DNA of 64,000 bases, taken from CAVQCJ01 sp963711005 (GTDB lineage Bacteria; Actinomycetota; Actinomycetes; Prado026). Below the pieces are notes generated by a model. That model was given only the letters and a program-made list of their open reading frames with translations, ran no database searches and was not told the origin of the DNA. Positions 1 through 8,836 of the stretch are shown one piece after another. The stretch covers positions 1,674,001 to 1,738,000 of the forward strand of contig CAVQCJ010000002.1 of NCBI GenBank assembly GCA_963711005.1, in the 5' to 3' direction. Position 1 is the first letter of the stretch; every line of letters begins with the position of its first letter. The position numbers and the translations under genes are program-made.

Positions 1-152
1 CGGACGCCGTGGCGGCGCTCGCCTGCGCGCTGGCCGGGTACTTCACCGAGGTCGCCTTGCAGCCTCCGCCGCCGGGACTGCCGACCGTGCGCGCGTTCCA
101 GGCCGCGCAGGGTGCGGTGGCCCGTCGCTGGCTCGAGTCGATCCTGTCCTAG
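1..152 (+). CDS. C-terminal fragment, possible phosphotransferase-family protein
   Basis: The 5' part lies outside the window; the open frame runs from base 3 to a TAG at 150-152 and gives the last 49 residues of a protein. The fragment is Ala-rich, then carries a run of four prolines and a PGLPT motif followed by an amphipathic segment ending RRWLESILS. From memory, a proline run plus GLPT and a Q-A-A-Q-G stretch is common at the C-terminus of actinobacterial aminoglycoside-phosphotransferase-like proteins. No catalytic motif is in view, so this is only a suggestion. The next gene is convergent, 28 bp away. Confidence 0.35.
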   Translation, partial: DAVAALACALAGYFTEVALQPPPPGLPTVRAFQAAQGAVARRWLESILS

Positions 153-179
153 CTGTACTCGGCGGTCGCCGCCGGTCGG

Positions 180-878
180 TCAGGCGGGCGGGTCGGCGGT
201 CGCGTGCTCCAGGCCGCGCTCGAAGAACGCCAGCACGCCCGCGGCGTCAGCGAGCTCCGCGATGGTGGCCGCGGCGCCGTACGGCTGGTTCCAGAACGCA
301 CCGGCGCGCTGCTTCCACGGGCCGACGTAGGCGTACGGCTCGCCGATCCCGGCGTCGCCGGGCGAGACGCCGTAGTTGACCTCGTCGAGGCTGATGCCGA
401 CGTCGAAGTGCTCCGGCCACAGCACGGGTCGCGGCGGGTCTTCCGGCTGGTGCGCGGCCCCGAGTGCGGCCAGCGCCTGGGCACCGACGGCGAGGGCGCG
501 CTCGATCGTGGCGACCGCGCCGGCGTCCAGGACGACGTCGTCCGTGGCGGCGGCGCCGGTGGTGTCTCCGTACACCCCGGCCGGTGCGCCGAAGTCGAGC
601 CCCGCGGCCGCGGCCAGCTCGCCGAGGGTCCCGGTCAGCGGCAGCACGCGTTCGTGCCCTGCCGAGGTCACCACCAGGTCGGTGCCGCGGACGGACACCC
701 GCTGCGGGTCGCCGGGCAGCGCCAGGGTGCTGAAGCCGTCGGGCTGCACGGACAGCCGGATCGTGCCGGCGATTCGGTGCTGCGGCCCGGCGAGCAGGGT
801 CTCGGCGACCGCATGCAGGCTCCGGCGGGTCTCTTCGAGGGTGCGGTCCATGCCGTGCACTCCCATCGGGGCCGTCAA
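180..878 (-). CDS. Conserved hypothetical protein
   Basis: This frame encodes 232 residues from the first ATG; an internal ATG at 849-851 (MDRTLEET) is an equally good start and gives 223. The N-terminal half alternates beta-like segments with glycine turns. The C-terminal half has a distinctive WPEHFDVGISLDEVNYG stretch followed by EPYAYVGPW, the sort of conserved aromatic-acidic core seen in uncharacterised actinobacterial proteins. There is no signal peptide or membrane segment, so it is probably cytoplasmic. I do not recognise a function. It is convergent with the preceding fragment and lies downstream of the EamA transporter gene on the same strand with a 46 bp gap. Confidence 0.7.
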   Translation of the reverse strand: MTAPMGVHGMDRTLEETRRSLHAVAETLLAGPQHRIAGTIRLSVQPDGFSTLALPGDPQRVSVRGTDLVVTSAGHERVLPLTGTLGELAAAAGLDFGAPAGVYGDTTGAAATDDVVLDAGAVATIERALAVGAQALAALGAAHQPEDPPRPVLWPEHFDVGISLDEVNYGVSPGDAGIGEPYAYVGPWKQRAGAFWNQPYGAAATIAELADAAGVLAFFERGLEHATADPPA

Positions 879-924
879 GGGTGAGGAGGCTGACGCTAGT
901 CCGCCGGCCTGCAGGGGCGCGGGG

Positions 925-1773
925 TCAGGCGCGGACGGCGCTGAGGGCTGCGACGCCGACGATCACGAGGACCACCCCGGTGAGCTGGAGGCGGCTGAGC
1001 CGTTCGCGGAACAGCAGGTACGCACCGACCGCGGTGAACGCCGCGAACTGTGACGCCAGGACGGCGGCGACCGCGATCCCGTGCCGGGCGCCGAGCGCGT
1101 ACGAGGCGAAGCCGACGACCTCCGCGACCCCGGACGTCACCACCAGCGGCGCCGCCCGCCGGGTCAGCCGCAGCCGGCCGGCGAGCGCGAGCGGGAGCGT
1201 CAGCGCGACCACCCCGAGCAGGCGCGGCGGCAGCAGCACCCAGCCCAGCGCGACGGTCGAGCTCACGTGCCCGGTGGCGTACAGGCTGACTCCGAACGCG
1301 AACGCGGCGAGCACGGCCAGGCTCACCGCCAGGCCCTTGCGCTCGCCCTCGACCGGGAGCACCTCTGGCGCGATCGCGGCCAGCAGCACCCCGCACGTGA
1401 TGACGACCAGCAGCACGGCCGAGGCTACGCCCAGCGGTTCGCCGGCGGCCACCGCGACCAGCGCGGCCAGTGCGCCCTCGGTGGACACGATCGGCGAGAC
1501 CAGGCTCACCTTGCCGACCCGCAGCGCGGAGTACCCGAGCAGGAGGCCGACCACGTTCCCGGCGCCGCCGACCGCGAGCCACCCGAGCGTGGCGTGGCCG
1601 GTGGGTGCGGGTGGTCGCCAGACCGCGAGGATCGCGAGGTTCAGCACCAGCCCGGAGGCCATCACCCAGGCGGTGACCGACCAGGCACCGACCATGCGGC
1701 TCGACCGTGACGAGCACAGGGTCGAGGTGGCCCACATGAGCGCGGCTCCGAGGCCCCCGAGCACGGCGATCAC
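925..1773 (-). CDS. EamA/DMT-family membrane transporter
   Basis: The 282-residue protein is almost entirely hydrophobic, with about ten predicted transmembrane helices arranged as two homologous five-helix halves, the layout of drug/metabolite transporters (EamA repeats). A short arginine-rich loop (GRLRLTRRA) separates helices in the second half. The family exports or exchanges small metabolites across the cytoplasmic membrane; the substrate cannot be read from sequence. It lies downstream of the formate dehydrogenase genes on the same strand, separated by the 17-bp tandem repeat array that ends just before its ATG, so co-transcription is possible but unproven. Confidence 0.85.
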   Translation of the reverse strand: MIAVLGGLGAALMWATSTLCSSRSSRMVGAWSVTAWVMASGLVLNLAILAVWRPPAPTGHATLGWLAVGGAGNVVGLLLGYSALRVGKVSLVSPIVSTEGALAALVAVAAGEPLGVASAVLLVVITCGVLLAAIAPEVLPVEGERKGLAVSLAVLAAFAFGVSLYATGHVSSTVALGWVLLPPRLLGVVALTLPLALAGRLRLTRRAAPLVVTSGVAEVVGFASYALGARHGIAVAAVLASQFAAFTAVGAYLLFRERLSRLQLTGVVLVIVGVAALSAVRA

Positions 1774-1782
1774 CAGCAGAAC

Positions 1783-1898
1783 CTACGGGGTGCGGGCACT
1801 ACGGGGATGCGGGCACTACGGGGATGCGGGCACTACGGGGATGCGGGCACTACGGGGATGCGGGCGCTACGGGGTGCGGGCGCTACGGGGTGCGGGCG
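1783..1898. repeat. Tandem repeat array, seven 16/17-bp units
   Basis: Seven head-to-tail copies of CTACGGGG(A)TGCGGGC(A/G) fill this stretch. Unit lengths are 16, 17, 17, 17, 17, 16 and 16 bp, the shorter ones lacking one A. The last unit supplies the TAG stop and the final codons of fdsD on the minus strand; the first ends about 10 bp upstream of the EamA start. Units abut with no unique spacers, so this is a minisatellite and not a CRISPR. Copy number is likely to vary between strains. Confidence 0.95.
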
Positions 1899-2110
1899 CG
1901 CAGCAGCTCCAGGCCCTCGCGGGCGATCGGGTCGAGGCCGGCGCCGCCGCCGTCCAGGTAGGCGAGGATGTCGGCGCGCATCGGCGGCGCCCAGAACGAG
2001 CGCAGGTGCCCCGCCACCAGCTCCGCGGCCTCCTCGGGCGAGTGGTGCGCGACGTTCGCGGCGATCTGGTTGACCATCCGGACCAGGGTGTCCAAGCCGT
2101 CCTTTGACAT
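1883..2110 (-). CDS. fdsD: Formate dehydrogenase delta subunit (FdsD-type)
   Basis: The 75-residue protein begins MSKDGLDTLVRMVNQIA and has the short helical pattern of FdsD, including the LVRMANQIA-like start and a central ELVAGHLRSFWAPPMR segment (W-x-P-x-M-R is typical). FdsD is a small subunit of soluble NAD-dependent Mo/W formate dehydrogenases, needed for assembly or stability of the complex. Its ATG lies 2 bp after the fdsA stop, so it is the last gene of fdsGBAD. Its last residues and stop codon are written by the terminal unit of the tandem repeat array, so repeat slippage could alter the C-terminus. Confidence 0.88.
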   Translation of the reverse strand: MSKDGLDTLVRMVNQIAANVAHHSPEEAAELVAGHLRSFWAPPMRADILAYLDGGGAGLDPIAREGLELLRARTP

Positions 2111-2112
2111 CG

Positions 2113-4965
2113 TCACCCGGCCCCGGCGACGCTCGCCGACGCGGCGGCGGGGGTGACCGGCTCGGCCGCACCCGCTGCCGGGACCGGCTCGCGGGCGAAG
2201 AGCCCGACCTGCACGGCGGTGACCTTGTACTCCGGGCAGTTGGTGGCCCAGTCGGAGTAGTCGGTGGTCACGATGTTGGCGCCGCTGACCGGGTGGTGGA
2301 ACGTCGTGTAGACGACGCCGGGCGTCATCCGGTCGCTGAGCCGCGCGTGCAGCAAGGTCTCGCCGACCCGGCTGGCGATGCGGACGGTAGCGCCCTCGGT
2401 GATCCCGCGGTCCTCGGCGTCGTGCGGGTGGATCTCCAGCACGTCCTCCTCGTGCCACTGCACGTTCTCGGTGCGGCGCGTCTGCGCGCCGACGTTGTAC
2501 TGCGACAGGATCCGGCCGGTGGTGAGGATGAGCGGGTACTTGCGGCTGGTCCGCTCGTCGGTCGGCACGTACGGGGTCTCGACGAACCGGCCCTTGCCGC
2601 GAACGAACGTGTCGACGTGCATGATCGGCGTCCCGTCCGGGGCCTTCTCGTTGCACGGCCACTGGATCGAGCCGACCTCGTCGAGGTGCCGGAACGACAC
2701 CCCGGCGAACGTCGGGGTGGTCGCGGCGATCTCGTCCATGATCTCGGACCCGTCGGCGTAGCTCATCGGGTAGCCCATGGCCGTGGCCAGCTCGCAGGCG
2801 ACCTCCCACTCCTGCTTGCCGATCCGGGACGCCATCACCGGGCGCACCCGGTTGATCCGCCGCTCGGCGTTGGTGAACGTGCCGTCCTTCTCCAGGAACG
2901 ACGTCCCGGGCAGGAACACGTGCGCGAACGCCGCGGTCTCGTTGAGGAAGAGGTCCTGGACGACGAGCAGGTCCAGCGCAGACAGCGCCGCCTTCACGTG
3001 CGCCTGGTTCGGGTCCGACTGGGCGAGGTCCTCGCCCTGGACGAACATCGCCCGGTACGTGCCGGCGATGGCCGCGTCGAACATGTTCGGGATCCGCAGC
3101 CCGGGCTCGGCCTCGATCGGCCGACCCCACAGCTCCTCGTAGATCGCGCGCACCGCCGGGTCGGACACGTGCCGGTAGCCGGGCAGCTCGTGCGGGAACG
3201 AGCCCATGTCGCAGGAGCCCTGCACGTTGTTCTGGCCGCGCAGCGGGTTGACCCCGACCCCGTCGCGGCCGACGTTGCCGGTGAGCATCGCGAGGTTCGC
3301 CATGCCCATCACCATGGTCGAGCCCTGCGAGTGCTCGGTCACCCCGAGCCCGTAGTAGATGGCGGAGTTCGTCCCGCCCGCGTACAGCCGGGCCGCCGCG
3401 CGCAGGTCGGCTGCGGGCACACCGGTCATCGGCTCGGTGGCCTCCGGGCTGTTCTCCTCGCCGCGGATGAACTCTTCCCAGCGGCCGAAGTCGACCGGGT
3501 CGCAGCGCTCCTGGACGTACGCCCGGTCTTCCAGCCCTTCGGTCACGATCACGTGGGCGATCGCGTTGACCACCGCGACGTTCGTGCCGGGCTGCAGCGC
3601 CAGGTGGTAGTCGGCCTCGATGTGCGGCGCGCGGACGAGGTCGATCCGGCGCGGGTCGAGCACGATCAGCCTGGCCCCTGCGCGCAGCCGCTGCTTCATC
3701 CGGGACGCGAAGACCGGGTGCCCGTCGGTCGGGTTGGCGCCGATCACCATGATCACGTCGGCGGAGTCCACCGACTTGAAGTCCTGGGTGCCGGCCGAGG
3801 TGCCGAAGGTCTGCTTGAGGCCGTAACCGGTCGGGGAGTGGCACACCCGCGCGCAGGTGTCGACGTTGTTGTTGCCGAACGCCGCCCGGATCATCTTCTG
3901 GACGACGTACACCTCCTCGTTGGTGCACCGCGACGAGGTGATGCCGCCGATGGAGTGCACGCCGTGCTCGGCCTGGATCTCGAGCAGCCGCGCCGCGGTG
4001 TACGAGAGCGCCTCGTCCCACGAGACGGCCCGCCACGGGTCGGTGATCTTCTCGCGCATCATCGGCTCGAGCTGGCGGTCCCGGTGCGAGGCGTAGCCCC
4101 AGGCGAACCGGCCCTTGACGCAGCTGTGACCCTCGTTCGCGCCGCCGTCCTTGGACGGCACCATGCGCACGACCTCGTCGCCGATCAGCTCGGCCTTGAA
4201 CGAGCAGCCGACGCCGCAGTACGCGCAGGTCGTGAGGACGGACCGGGTCGGCATCCCGAGCTCGACGACGGTCTTCTCCTCCAGCGCGGTGGTCGGGCAG
4301 GCCTGCACGCAGGCACCGCACGAGACGCACTCAGAGGACATGAACGACTCCCCGGCGCTGGCGGACACCTTCGAGTCGAAGCCGCGTCCTTCGATGGTCA
4401 GCGCGAACGTGCCCTGGATCTCGTCACAGGCCCGCACGCACCGCGAGCAGGCGATGCACGACGACGAGTCGAAGGTGAAGTAGGGGTTGGACTCGTCCTT
4501 CGCGGCGTGCAGGTGGTTGTGGCCGTCCGCGCCGTACCGGACCTCGTGCAGCCCGACCGTCCCGGCCATGCGGTGCAGCTCGCAGTCCTGGGCCGCCGGG
4601 GAGGCCTGGCAGTCGTCCGGGTGGTCGCTGAGGTACAGCTCGACGACACCACGGCGCAGCTTCTCCAGCCGCGGGGTCTGCGTCGAGACCGTCATCCCGG
4701 GCGCGACCGGGGTGGTGCAGGAGGCCGGCGTGCCCTTGCGGCCGTCGATCTCGACCAGGCAGAGCCGGCAGGAGCCAAACGCCGCCAGCCGGTCGGTGGC
4801 GCACAGCTTCGGGATGTCGACGCCGGCCAGGGCGGCCGCGCGCATGACCGACGTGCCGGCCGGGACGCTGACGAGGTGACCGTCCACCTGCACCTGCACC
4901 GGTTCGGCCCCGGGCAGAGCCGGGATCTCGGGAGTGCCGTAGTCGTGCTCCGTGAGCAGCGTCAT
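2113..4965 (-). CDS. fdsA: NAD-dependent formate dehydrogenase, catalytic alpha subunit
   Basis: This 950-residue molybdopterin oxidoreductase oxidises formate to CO2 and is close in length to known FdsA proteins. In order it carries an N-terminal [2Fe-2S] ferredoxin domain (Cys55, 66, 69, 83), a His-Cys3 cluster region (His115, Cys119, Cys128), two [4Fe-4S] motifs (Cys170-180 and Cys213-223) and a further [4Fe-4S] site (Cys247, 250, 254, 282). The bis-MGD catalytic domain has the metal-ligand motif CARVCHSP; Cys375 is the likely Mo/W ligand, followed by the conserved His. The C-terminal molydopterin-binding domain is present. Its ATG overlaps the fdsB stop (ATGA). In this locus it would finish oxidation of methyl-derived formate released by PurU. 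Confidence 0.95.
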   Translation of the reverse strand: MTLLTEHDYGTPEIPALPGAEPVQVQVDGHLVSVPAGTSVMRAAALAGVDIPKLCATDRLAAFGSCRLCLVEIDGRKGTPASCTTPVAPGMTVSTQTPRLEKLRRGVVELYLSDHPDDCQASPAAQDCELHRMAGTVGLHEVRYGADGHNHLHAAKDESNPYFTFDSSSCIACSRCVRACDEIQGTFALTIEGRGFDSKVSASAGESFMSSECVSCGACVQACPTTALEEKTVVELGMPTRSVLTTCAYCGVGCSFKAELIGDEVVRMVPSKDGGANEGHSCVKGRFAWGYASHRDRQLEPMMREKITDPWRAVSWDEALSYTAARLLEIQAEHGVHSIGGITSSRCTNEEVYVVQKMIRAAFGNNNVDTCARVCHSPTGYGLKQTFGTSAGTQDFKSVDSADVIMVIGANPTDGHPVFASRMKQRLRAGARLIVLDPRRIDLVRAPHIEADYHLALQPGTNVAVVNAIAHVIVTEGLEDRAYVQERCDPVDFGRWEEFIRGEENSPEATEPMTGVPAADLRAAARLYAGGTNSAIYYGLGVTEHSQGSTMVMGMANLAMLTGNVGRDGVGVNPLRGQNNVQGSCDMGSFPHELPGYRHVSDPAVRAIYEELWGRPIEAEPGLRIPNMFDAAIAGTYRAMFVQGEDLAQSDPNQAHVKAALSALDLLVVQDLFLNETAAFAHVFLPGTSFLEKDGTFTNAERRINRVRPVMASRIGKQEWEVACELATAMGYPMSYADGSEIMDEIAATTPTFAGVSFRHLDEVGSIQWPCNEKAPDGTPIMHVDTFVRGKGRFVETPYVPTDERTSRKYPLILTTGRILSQYNVGAQTRRTENVQWHEEDVLEIHPHDAEDRGITEGATVRIASRVGETLLHARLSDRMTPGVVYTTFHHPVSGANIVTTDYSDWATNCPEYKVTAVQVGLFAREPVPAAGAAEPVTPAAASASVAGAG

Positions 4966-6546
4966 CGCCGGCTCCCTTCCACGGTCAAGTCATCGGCACC
5001 GAGGTCGTCGGTCCCGAAGTCCTCGGAGAAGTGCTCGAGCACGCTGCGCACGGGCATCGGGGTCAGCCCGCCCATCGCGCACAGCGACCCGTCGACCATC
5101 AGCTCGCACAGGTCGTCGAGCAGGACCAGCTGCGCGGCCCGGTCCGCCGCGCTGGTGGCGCCGACGATCCGGTCGATCACCTCGACACCGCGCACGGCGC
5201 CGACGCGGCACGGCGTGCACTTGCCGCACGACTCCTCGGCGCAGAACTCCATCGCGAACCGCGCCTGCCTGGCCATGTCGACGGTGTCGTCGAAGGCCAC
5301 CACGCCGCCGTGGCCGACCATCGCGCCGGCGGCCGCGAACTCCTCGTAGTCCATGGCGAGCGAGAACCGGTTCGCCGGGACGTACGCCCCCAGCGGCCCG
5401 CCGACCTGGACCGCGCGCATCGGCCGCCCGGAGGCGGTGCCGCCCCCGTAGCCGTTGACCAGCTCGTCCAGCGTCAGCCCGAACGCCGTCTCCACGATCC
5501 CGCCGTGGCGCAGGTTGCCGGCGAGCTGGAAGACCTGGGTGCCGCGGGACCGGCCGACGCCGAGGTCGGCGTACGCCTGCGCGCCGTGCTCGACGATCCA
5601 CGGCACCGCGGCGAGCGAGAGCACGTTGTTCACCGCGGTCGGCCGTCCGAACAGGCCCTCGATCGCCGGGAGCGGCGGCTTGGCGCGGACCATCCCGCGC
5701 TTGCCCTCCAGGCTCTCCAGCATCGCGGTCTCCTCGCCGCAGATGTACGCCCCGGCGCCGACCCGCACCTCCAGGTCGAACGGCGACCCGCGGCCCAGCG
5801 CGTCCGCACCGAGCCAGCCCCGGGCGTACGCGACCGCGATCGCCTCCTGCAGCGTCGCGACGGCGTCCGGGTACTCCGAGCGGATGTACACGTATCCCTC
5901 GGTGGCCCCGACGGCGTGCGCGGCGACGAGCATCCCCTCGACGAGCAGGAACGGGTCGCCCTCGATGCAGCATCCGGTCGGCGAAGGTCCCGCTGTCGCC
6001 CTCGTCCGCGTTGCAGACCACGAACTTGACGTCGGCGGGGCTGTCGAGCACGGTCCGCCACTTGATCCCGGTCGGGAACCCGGCGCCGCCACGGCCGCGC
6101 AGTCCGGAGTCCGCGACCAGCGTGCACAGCTCGGCCGGCTCCATCGTGAGCGCCCGCCGGAGCCCGGCCATGCCGCCGAGCGCCTCGTACTCCTGCGGCG
6201 ACAACGGATCGGTCACGCCGACCCGGGAGAACGTGAGCCGGTTCTGCCCGGCCAGCCAGCCGATCTCCTCGGTGCGGCCGTGCCCGAGCGGGTGCTCGGC
6301 ACCGGCGAGGAACCCCGCGTCGAAGAGCGCCGGGACGTCCGCCGCGGTCACCGGGCCGTACGCGACCCGGCCGCCGTCGGTGCCGACCTCGACCAGCGGC
6401 TCGAGCCAGAGCAGTCCGCGCGACCCGTTCCGGACGACGGTCACCTCGACCCCGCGGCGGGCGGCCTCCGCGGACACGGCGGCTGCGACCTCGTCGGCGC
6501 CGACCGAGCGGGCCGAGGAGTCCCTCGGGACGTAGACCGTGGTCAC
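4962..6546 (-). CDS. fdsB: Formate dehydrogenase beta subunit, NADH/FMN (NuoF-like), interrupted by one frameshift
   Basis: FdsB binds FMN and NAD and passes electrons from the Fe-S chain to NAD. The N-terminal part (GTG start overlapping the fdsG stop) has a thioredoxin-like region, then the NuoF FMN site (GLRGRGGAGFPTG and CNADEGDSGTF). The C-terminal part, in another frame, continues with EGDPFLLVEGM, GAYICGEETA and the [4Fe-4S] motif ESCGKCTPCR. The frames meet at about 5967, where dropping one base restores DRMLIEGDPF. Both parts are full length and highly conserved. I read this as one gene of about 528 codons with either a sequencing error or a recent one-base insertion. Confidence 0.88.
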
Positions 6547-7046
6547 CGGTCAGCTCCGCGGGCCCCGGCGACCAGCTCGTCCAGCCGGGCCGGGTCGACC
6601 CGTCCGTAAAGCCGGCCGTCAACCATGGCCGACGGGCCGAGCGCGCAGTTGCCGAGGCAGAAGACCTGGTCCAGCGCGACCGTGCCGTCGGGCGAGGTAC
6701 CGCCGAAGTCCGTCCCCAGCACCCGGCAGGCGTGCTCGGCCAGCGCGTGCGCCCCGACCGACTGGCACGCCTCCGCCCGGCAGACCTGGACGTGCACGGG
6801 TGCCGGCGGGGCGGAGCGGAAGTCCCGGTAGAACGTGACCACCCCGTGCACGTCGGCGCGGGACAGGTTCAGCAGGTTCGCGACGAGCGGGACCGCGGCC
6901 GGGTCGAGGTAGCCGAACTCCTCCTGCAAGGCGTGCAGGACGGGCATCAGCGGTCCGCGGCGGCCGGCGTGCGCCTGCACCACCTCGGTGGCGCGCTCGG
7001 CCGACCACTCCGGACGGGCGCGGGCCACACCTGACGCGCTGGTCAC
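6543..7046 (-). CDS. fdsG: Formate dehydrogenase gamma subunit (NuoE-like, [2Fe-2S])
   Basis: I chose the GTG at 7044-7046 because a GAGGAGGAG ribosome site lies just upstream; it gives 167 residues, normal for FdsG/NuoE. A helical N-terminal domain (LMPVLHALQEEFGYL, then VHGVVTFYRDF) is followed by a thioredoxin-fold domain with the four [2Fe-2S] ligands Cys89, Cys94, Cys130 and Cys134 (CRAEAC and CLGNC). The subunit relays electrons between FdsA and FdsB. It is the first gene of the fdsGBAD operon; its stop overlaps the fdsB start. The 299-bp region upstream is shared with the divergent betB gene. Confidence 0.93.
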   Translation of the reverse strand: MTSASGVARARPEWSAERATEVVQAHAGRRGPLMPVLHALQEEFGYLDPAAVPLVANLLNLSRADVHGVVTFYRDFRSAPPAPVHVQVCRAEACQSVGAHALAEHACRVLGTDFGGTSPDGTVALDQVFCLGNCALGPSAMVDGRLYGRVDPARLDELVAGARGADR

Positions 7047-7345
7047 GAGCTCCTCCTCACACCCCAGCGTAGGCAGACTGGATAACAAGCCGGGCGCGAT
7101 CTCGACGCATATGGCCGGTTCCCCTTGACGAACCGTCGAACGCGCAGCATCGTCGCTTGTTGCAAGTCGAGCATCATGTTGCGCAGTTTGCAACAACGCA
7201 CACGGAACCATTGCACCACAGCGACTGCCCTGTCCGTCCCCATGATGGCCCAATCCTGAACGACCGTACAGGACCAGCTCCAGGACCATCCCGCACCGAT
7301 CGCCCGACCAGCCGAACCGACCGCGCCACGCCCCCCGGAGGTTCA
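7047..7345. promoter_or_regulatory. Divergent fdsG/betB intergenic region with inverted repeats
   Basis: This 299-bp gap contains no convincing gene and must hold promoters for both directions. Three operator-like elements are visible. TTGTTGCAA at 7157-7165 mirrors TTGCAACAA at 7188-7196. TGTTGC at 7177-7182 mirrors GCAACA at 7190-7195 with a 7-bp spacer. CGGTTC at 7116-7121 mirrors GAACCG at 7130-7135 with an 8-bp spacer. The nested TTGTTGC boxes suggest a dimeric regulator binding two overlapping sites. None matches the 17-bp palindrome in front of mttB, so a different regulator may act here. A TTGACG at 7125-7130 could be a -35 element. Confidence 0.55.
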
Positions 7346-8815
7346 GTGCCCTCGCTCTTCGTGGACGGCCAGTGGGTGAGCGCTGCCGCGGGCGGCGAGC
7401 GGGAGATCCGCTGCCCGTTCGACCAGTCGCTGGTGGCCGTCGTGGACGAGGCCGGCCCTGAGGACGTGCACGCGGCCATCGCCGCGGCCCGCGCCGCCTT
7501 CGACACCGGCCCCTGGCCGACGGCCCCGGCGACCGAGCGGGGGGCGCTGCTGCTGCGGGTCGCCGACCTGCTCGAGCGCGACCGCGACCTGGTCGCCCGC
7601 ACCGAGTCGCTCGACACCGGCAAGCGGCTGGCCGAGAGCGAGTACGACGTCGACGACGTGGTCCGGGTGTTCCGGTACTACGGCGGCCTGGCCGGGGAGG
7701 GCGTCGGACGGGTCGTCGACGCCGGCAACCCGGACGTGGTGAGCCGGGTGGTCTACGAGCCGGTCGGGGTCTGCGCGCTCATCACGCCGTGGAACTACCC
7801 CCTGCTGCAGGCGTCCTGGAAGGTCGCCCCCGCGCTGGCCGCCGGCTGCACGTTCGTGCTCAAGCCGAGCGAGCTGACCCCGTCCACGACGATCCACCTG
7901 GTCCGGCTGCTGGCCGAGGCCGGGCTGCCGGACGGGGTCGCCAACCTGGTCCTCGGCGGCGGCCCCGAGGTGGGCGCCGCGCTGACCGAGAGCCCGCTGG
8001 TCGACCTGGTCTCGTTCACCGGCGGGCTGTCCACCGGCAAGCGGGTGATGGCCGCGGCCGCCGCGACGGTCAAGAAGGTCGCGCTGGAGCTCGGCGGGAA
8101 GAACCCGAACATCGTGTTCGCCGACGCGGACCTCGAGGCGGCCCTCGACCTGGCGCTGAGCGGGGTGTTCGCGCACTCCGGGCAGGTCTGCTCGTCTGGT
8201 GCGCGACTGGTGGTCCAGGACGAGATCCACGACGACTTCGTCGCCGGGCTGGTCGAGCGGGCCGGGCGTATCCGGCTGGGCGGCCCGTTCGACCCGCAGA
8301 CCGAGACCGGCGCGCTGATCTCGGCCGCGCACCTGGCCAAGATCGAGGCGTACGTCGCCGCCGGGCTGGCCGAGGGCGCGACGCTCGCCTGCGGCGGGAG
8401 CACCCCGGAGGACCCCGAGCTCAAGAACGGCTTCTTCTACCGCCCGACGATCCTGACCGGATGCCGGACCGAGATGCGCTGCGTGCAGGAGGAGTCGTTC
8501 GGGCCGGTACTGACGGTGGAGCGGTTCAGCGACGAGGATGACGCCGTGCGGATCGGCAACGACACCATCTACGGGCTGTCGGCCGGGGTGTGGACCCAGG
8601 ACGCCGGCAAGGCGCAGCGGGTGGCCAACCGGCTGCGGCATGGGACGGTGTGGATCAACGACTTCGGGCCGTACCTGCCGCAGGCGGAGTGGGGCGGCTT
8701 CAAGCAGTCGGGCGTGGGACGCGAGCTCGGGTCGAGCGGCATCGAGGAGTACCGCGAGGCCAAGCACATCTGGCACAACATCTCGCCGGCGCCGGCGCGC
8801 TGGTTCGGCGGCTGA
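7346..8815 (+). CDS. betB: Aldehyde dehydrogenase, probable betaine-aldehyde dehydrogenase
   Basis: The NAD(P)-dependent enzyme would oxidise betaine aldehyde to glycine betaine. The GTG at 7346 follows a GGAGG site by 4 bp and gives 489 residues, the usual BetB length; in-frame codons further upstream lack such a site. Visible hallmarks are the Rossmann motif PWNYPLLQ with Asn150, general base Glu248 in LELGGKNP and nucleophile Cys282 in GQVCSSGAR. Substrate is inferred from the betaine importer 21 bp downstream; other aminoaldehydes cannot be excluded by sequence. No choline dehydrogenase or oxidase gene is in the window. Confidence 0.85.
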   Translation: MPSLFVDGQWVSAAAGGEREIRCPFDQSLVAVVDEAGPEDVHAAIAAARAAFDTGPWPTAPATERGALLLRVADLLERDRDLVARTESLDTGKRLAESEYDVDDVVRVFRYYGGLAGEGVGRVVDAGNPDVVSRVVYEPVGVCALITPWNYPLLQASWKVAPALAAGCTFVLKPSELTPSTTIHLVRLLAEAGLPDGVANLVLGGGPEVGAALTESPLVDLVSFTGGLSTGKRVMAAAAATVKKVALELGGKNPNIVFADADLEAALDLALSGVFAHSGQVCSSGARLVVQDEIHDDFVAGLVERAGRIRLGGPFDPQTETGALISAAHLAKIEAYVAAGLAEGATLACGGSTPEDPELKNGFFYRPTILTGCRTEMRCVQEESFGPVLTVERFSDEDDAVRIGNDTIYGLSAGVWTQDAGKAQRVANRLRHGTVWINDFGPYLPQAEWGGFKQSGVGRELGSSGIEEYREAKHIWHNISPAPARWFGG

Positions 8816-8836
8816 CCCCCGGTCGTGGAGGAACCC

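Noticed and set aside
1783..1898. Repeat array considered as a CRISPR
   Set aside because: Units are 16/17 bp and directly adjacent without spacers, and no cas genes are present.
2104..5349. Very long open frame on the plus strand opposite fdsA/fdsB (over 1000 codons)
   Set aside because: It is antisense to highly conserved formate dehydrogenase genes and its Arg/His/Val-rich translation has no recognisable domain; long antisense frames are expected at this G+C content.
7043..7243. Small minus-strand frame in the fdsG/betB gap
   Set aside because: No ribosome site and no conserved-looking sequence; the region is better explained as promoters and operators.
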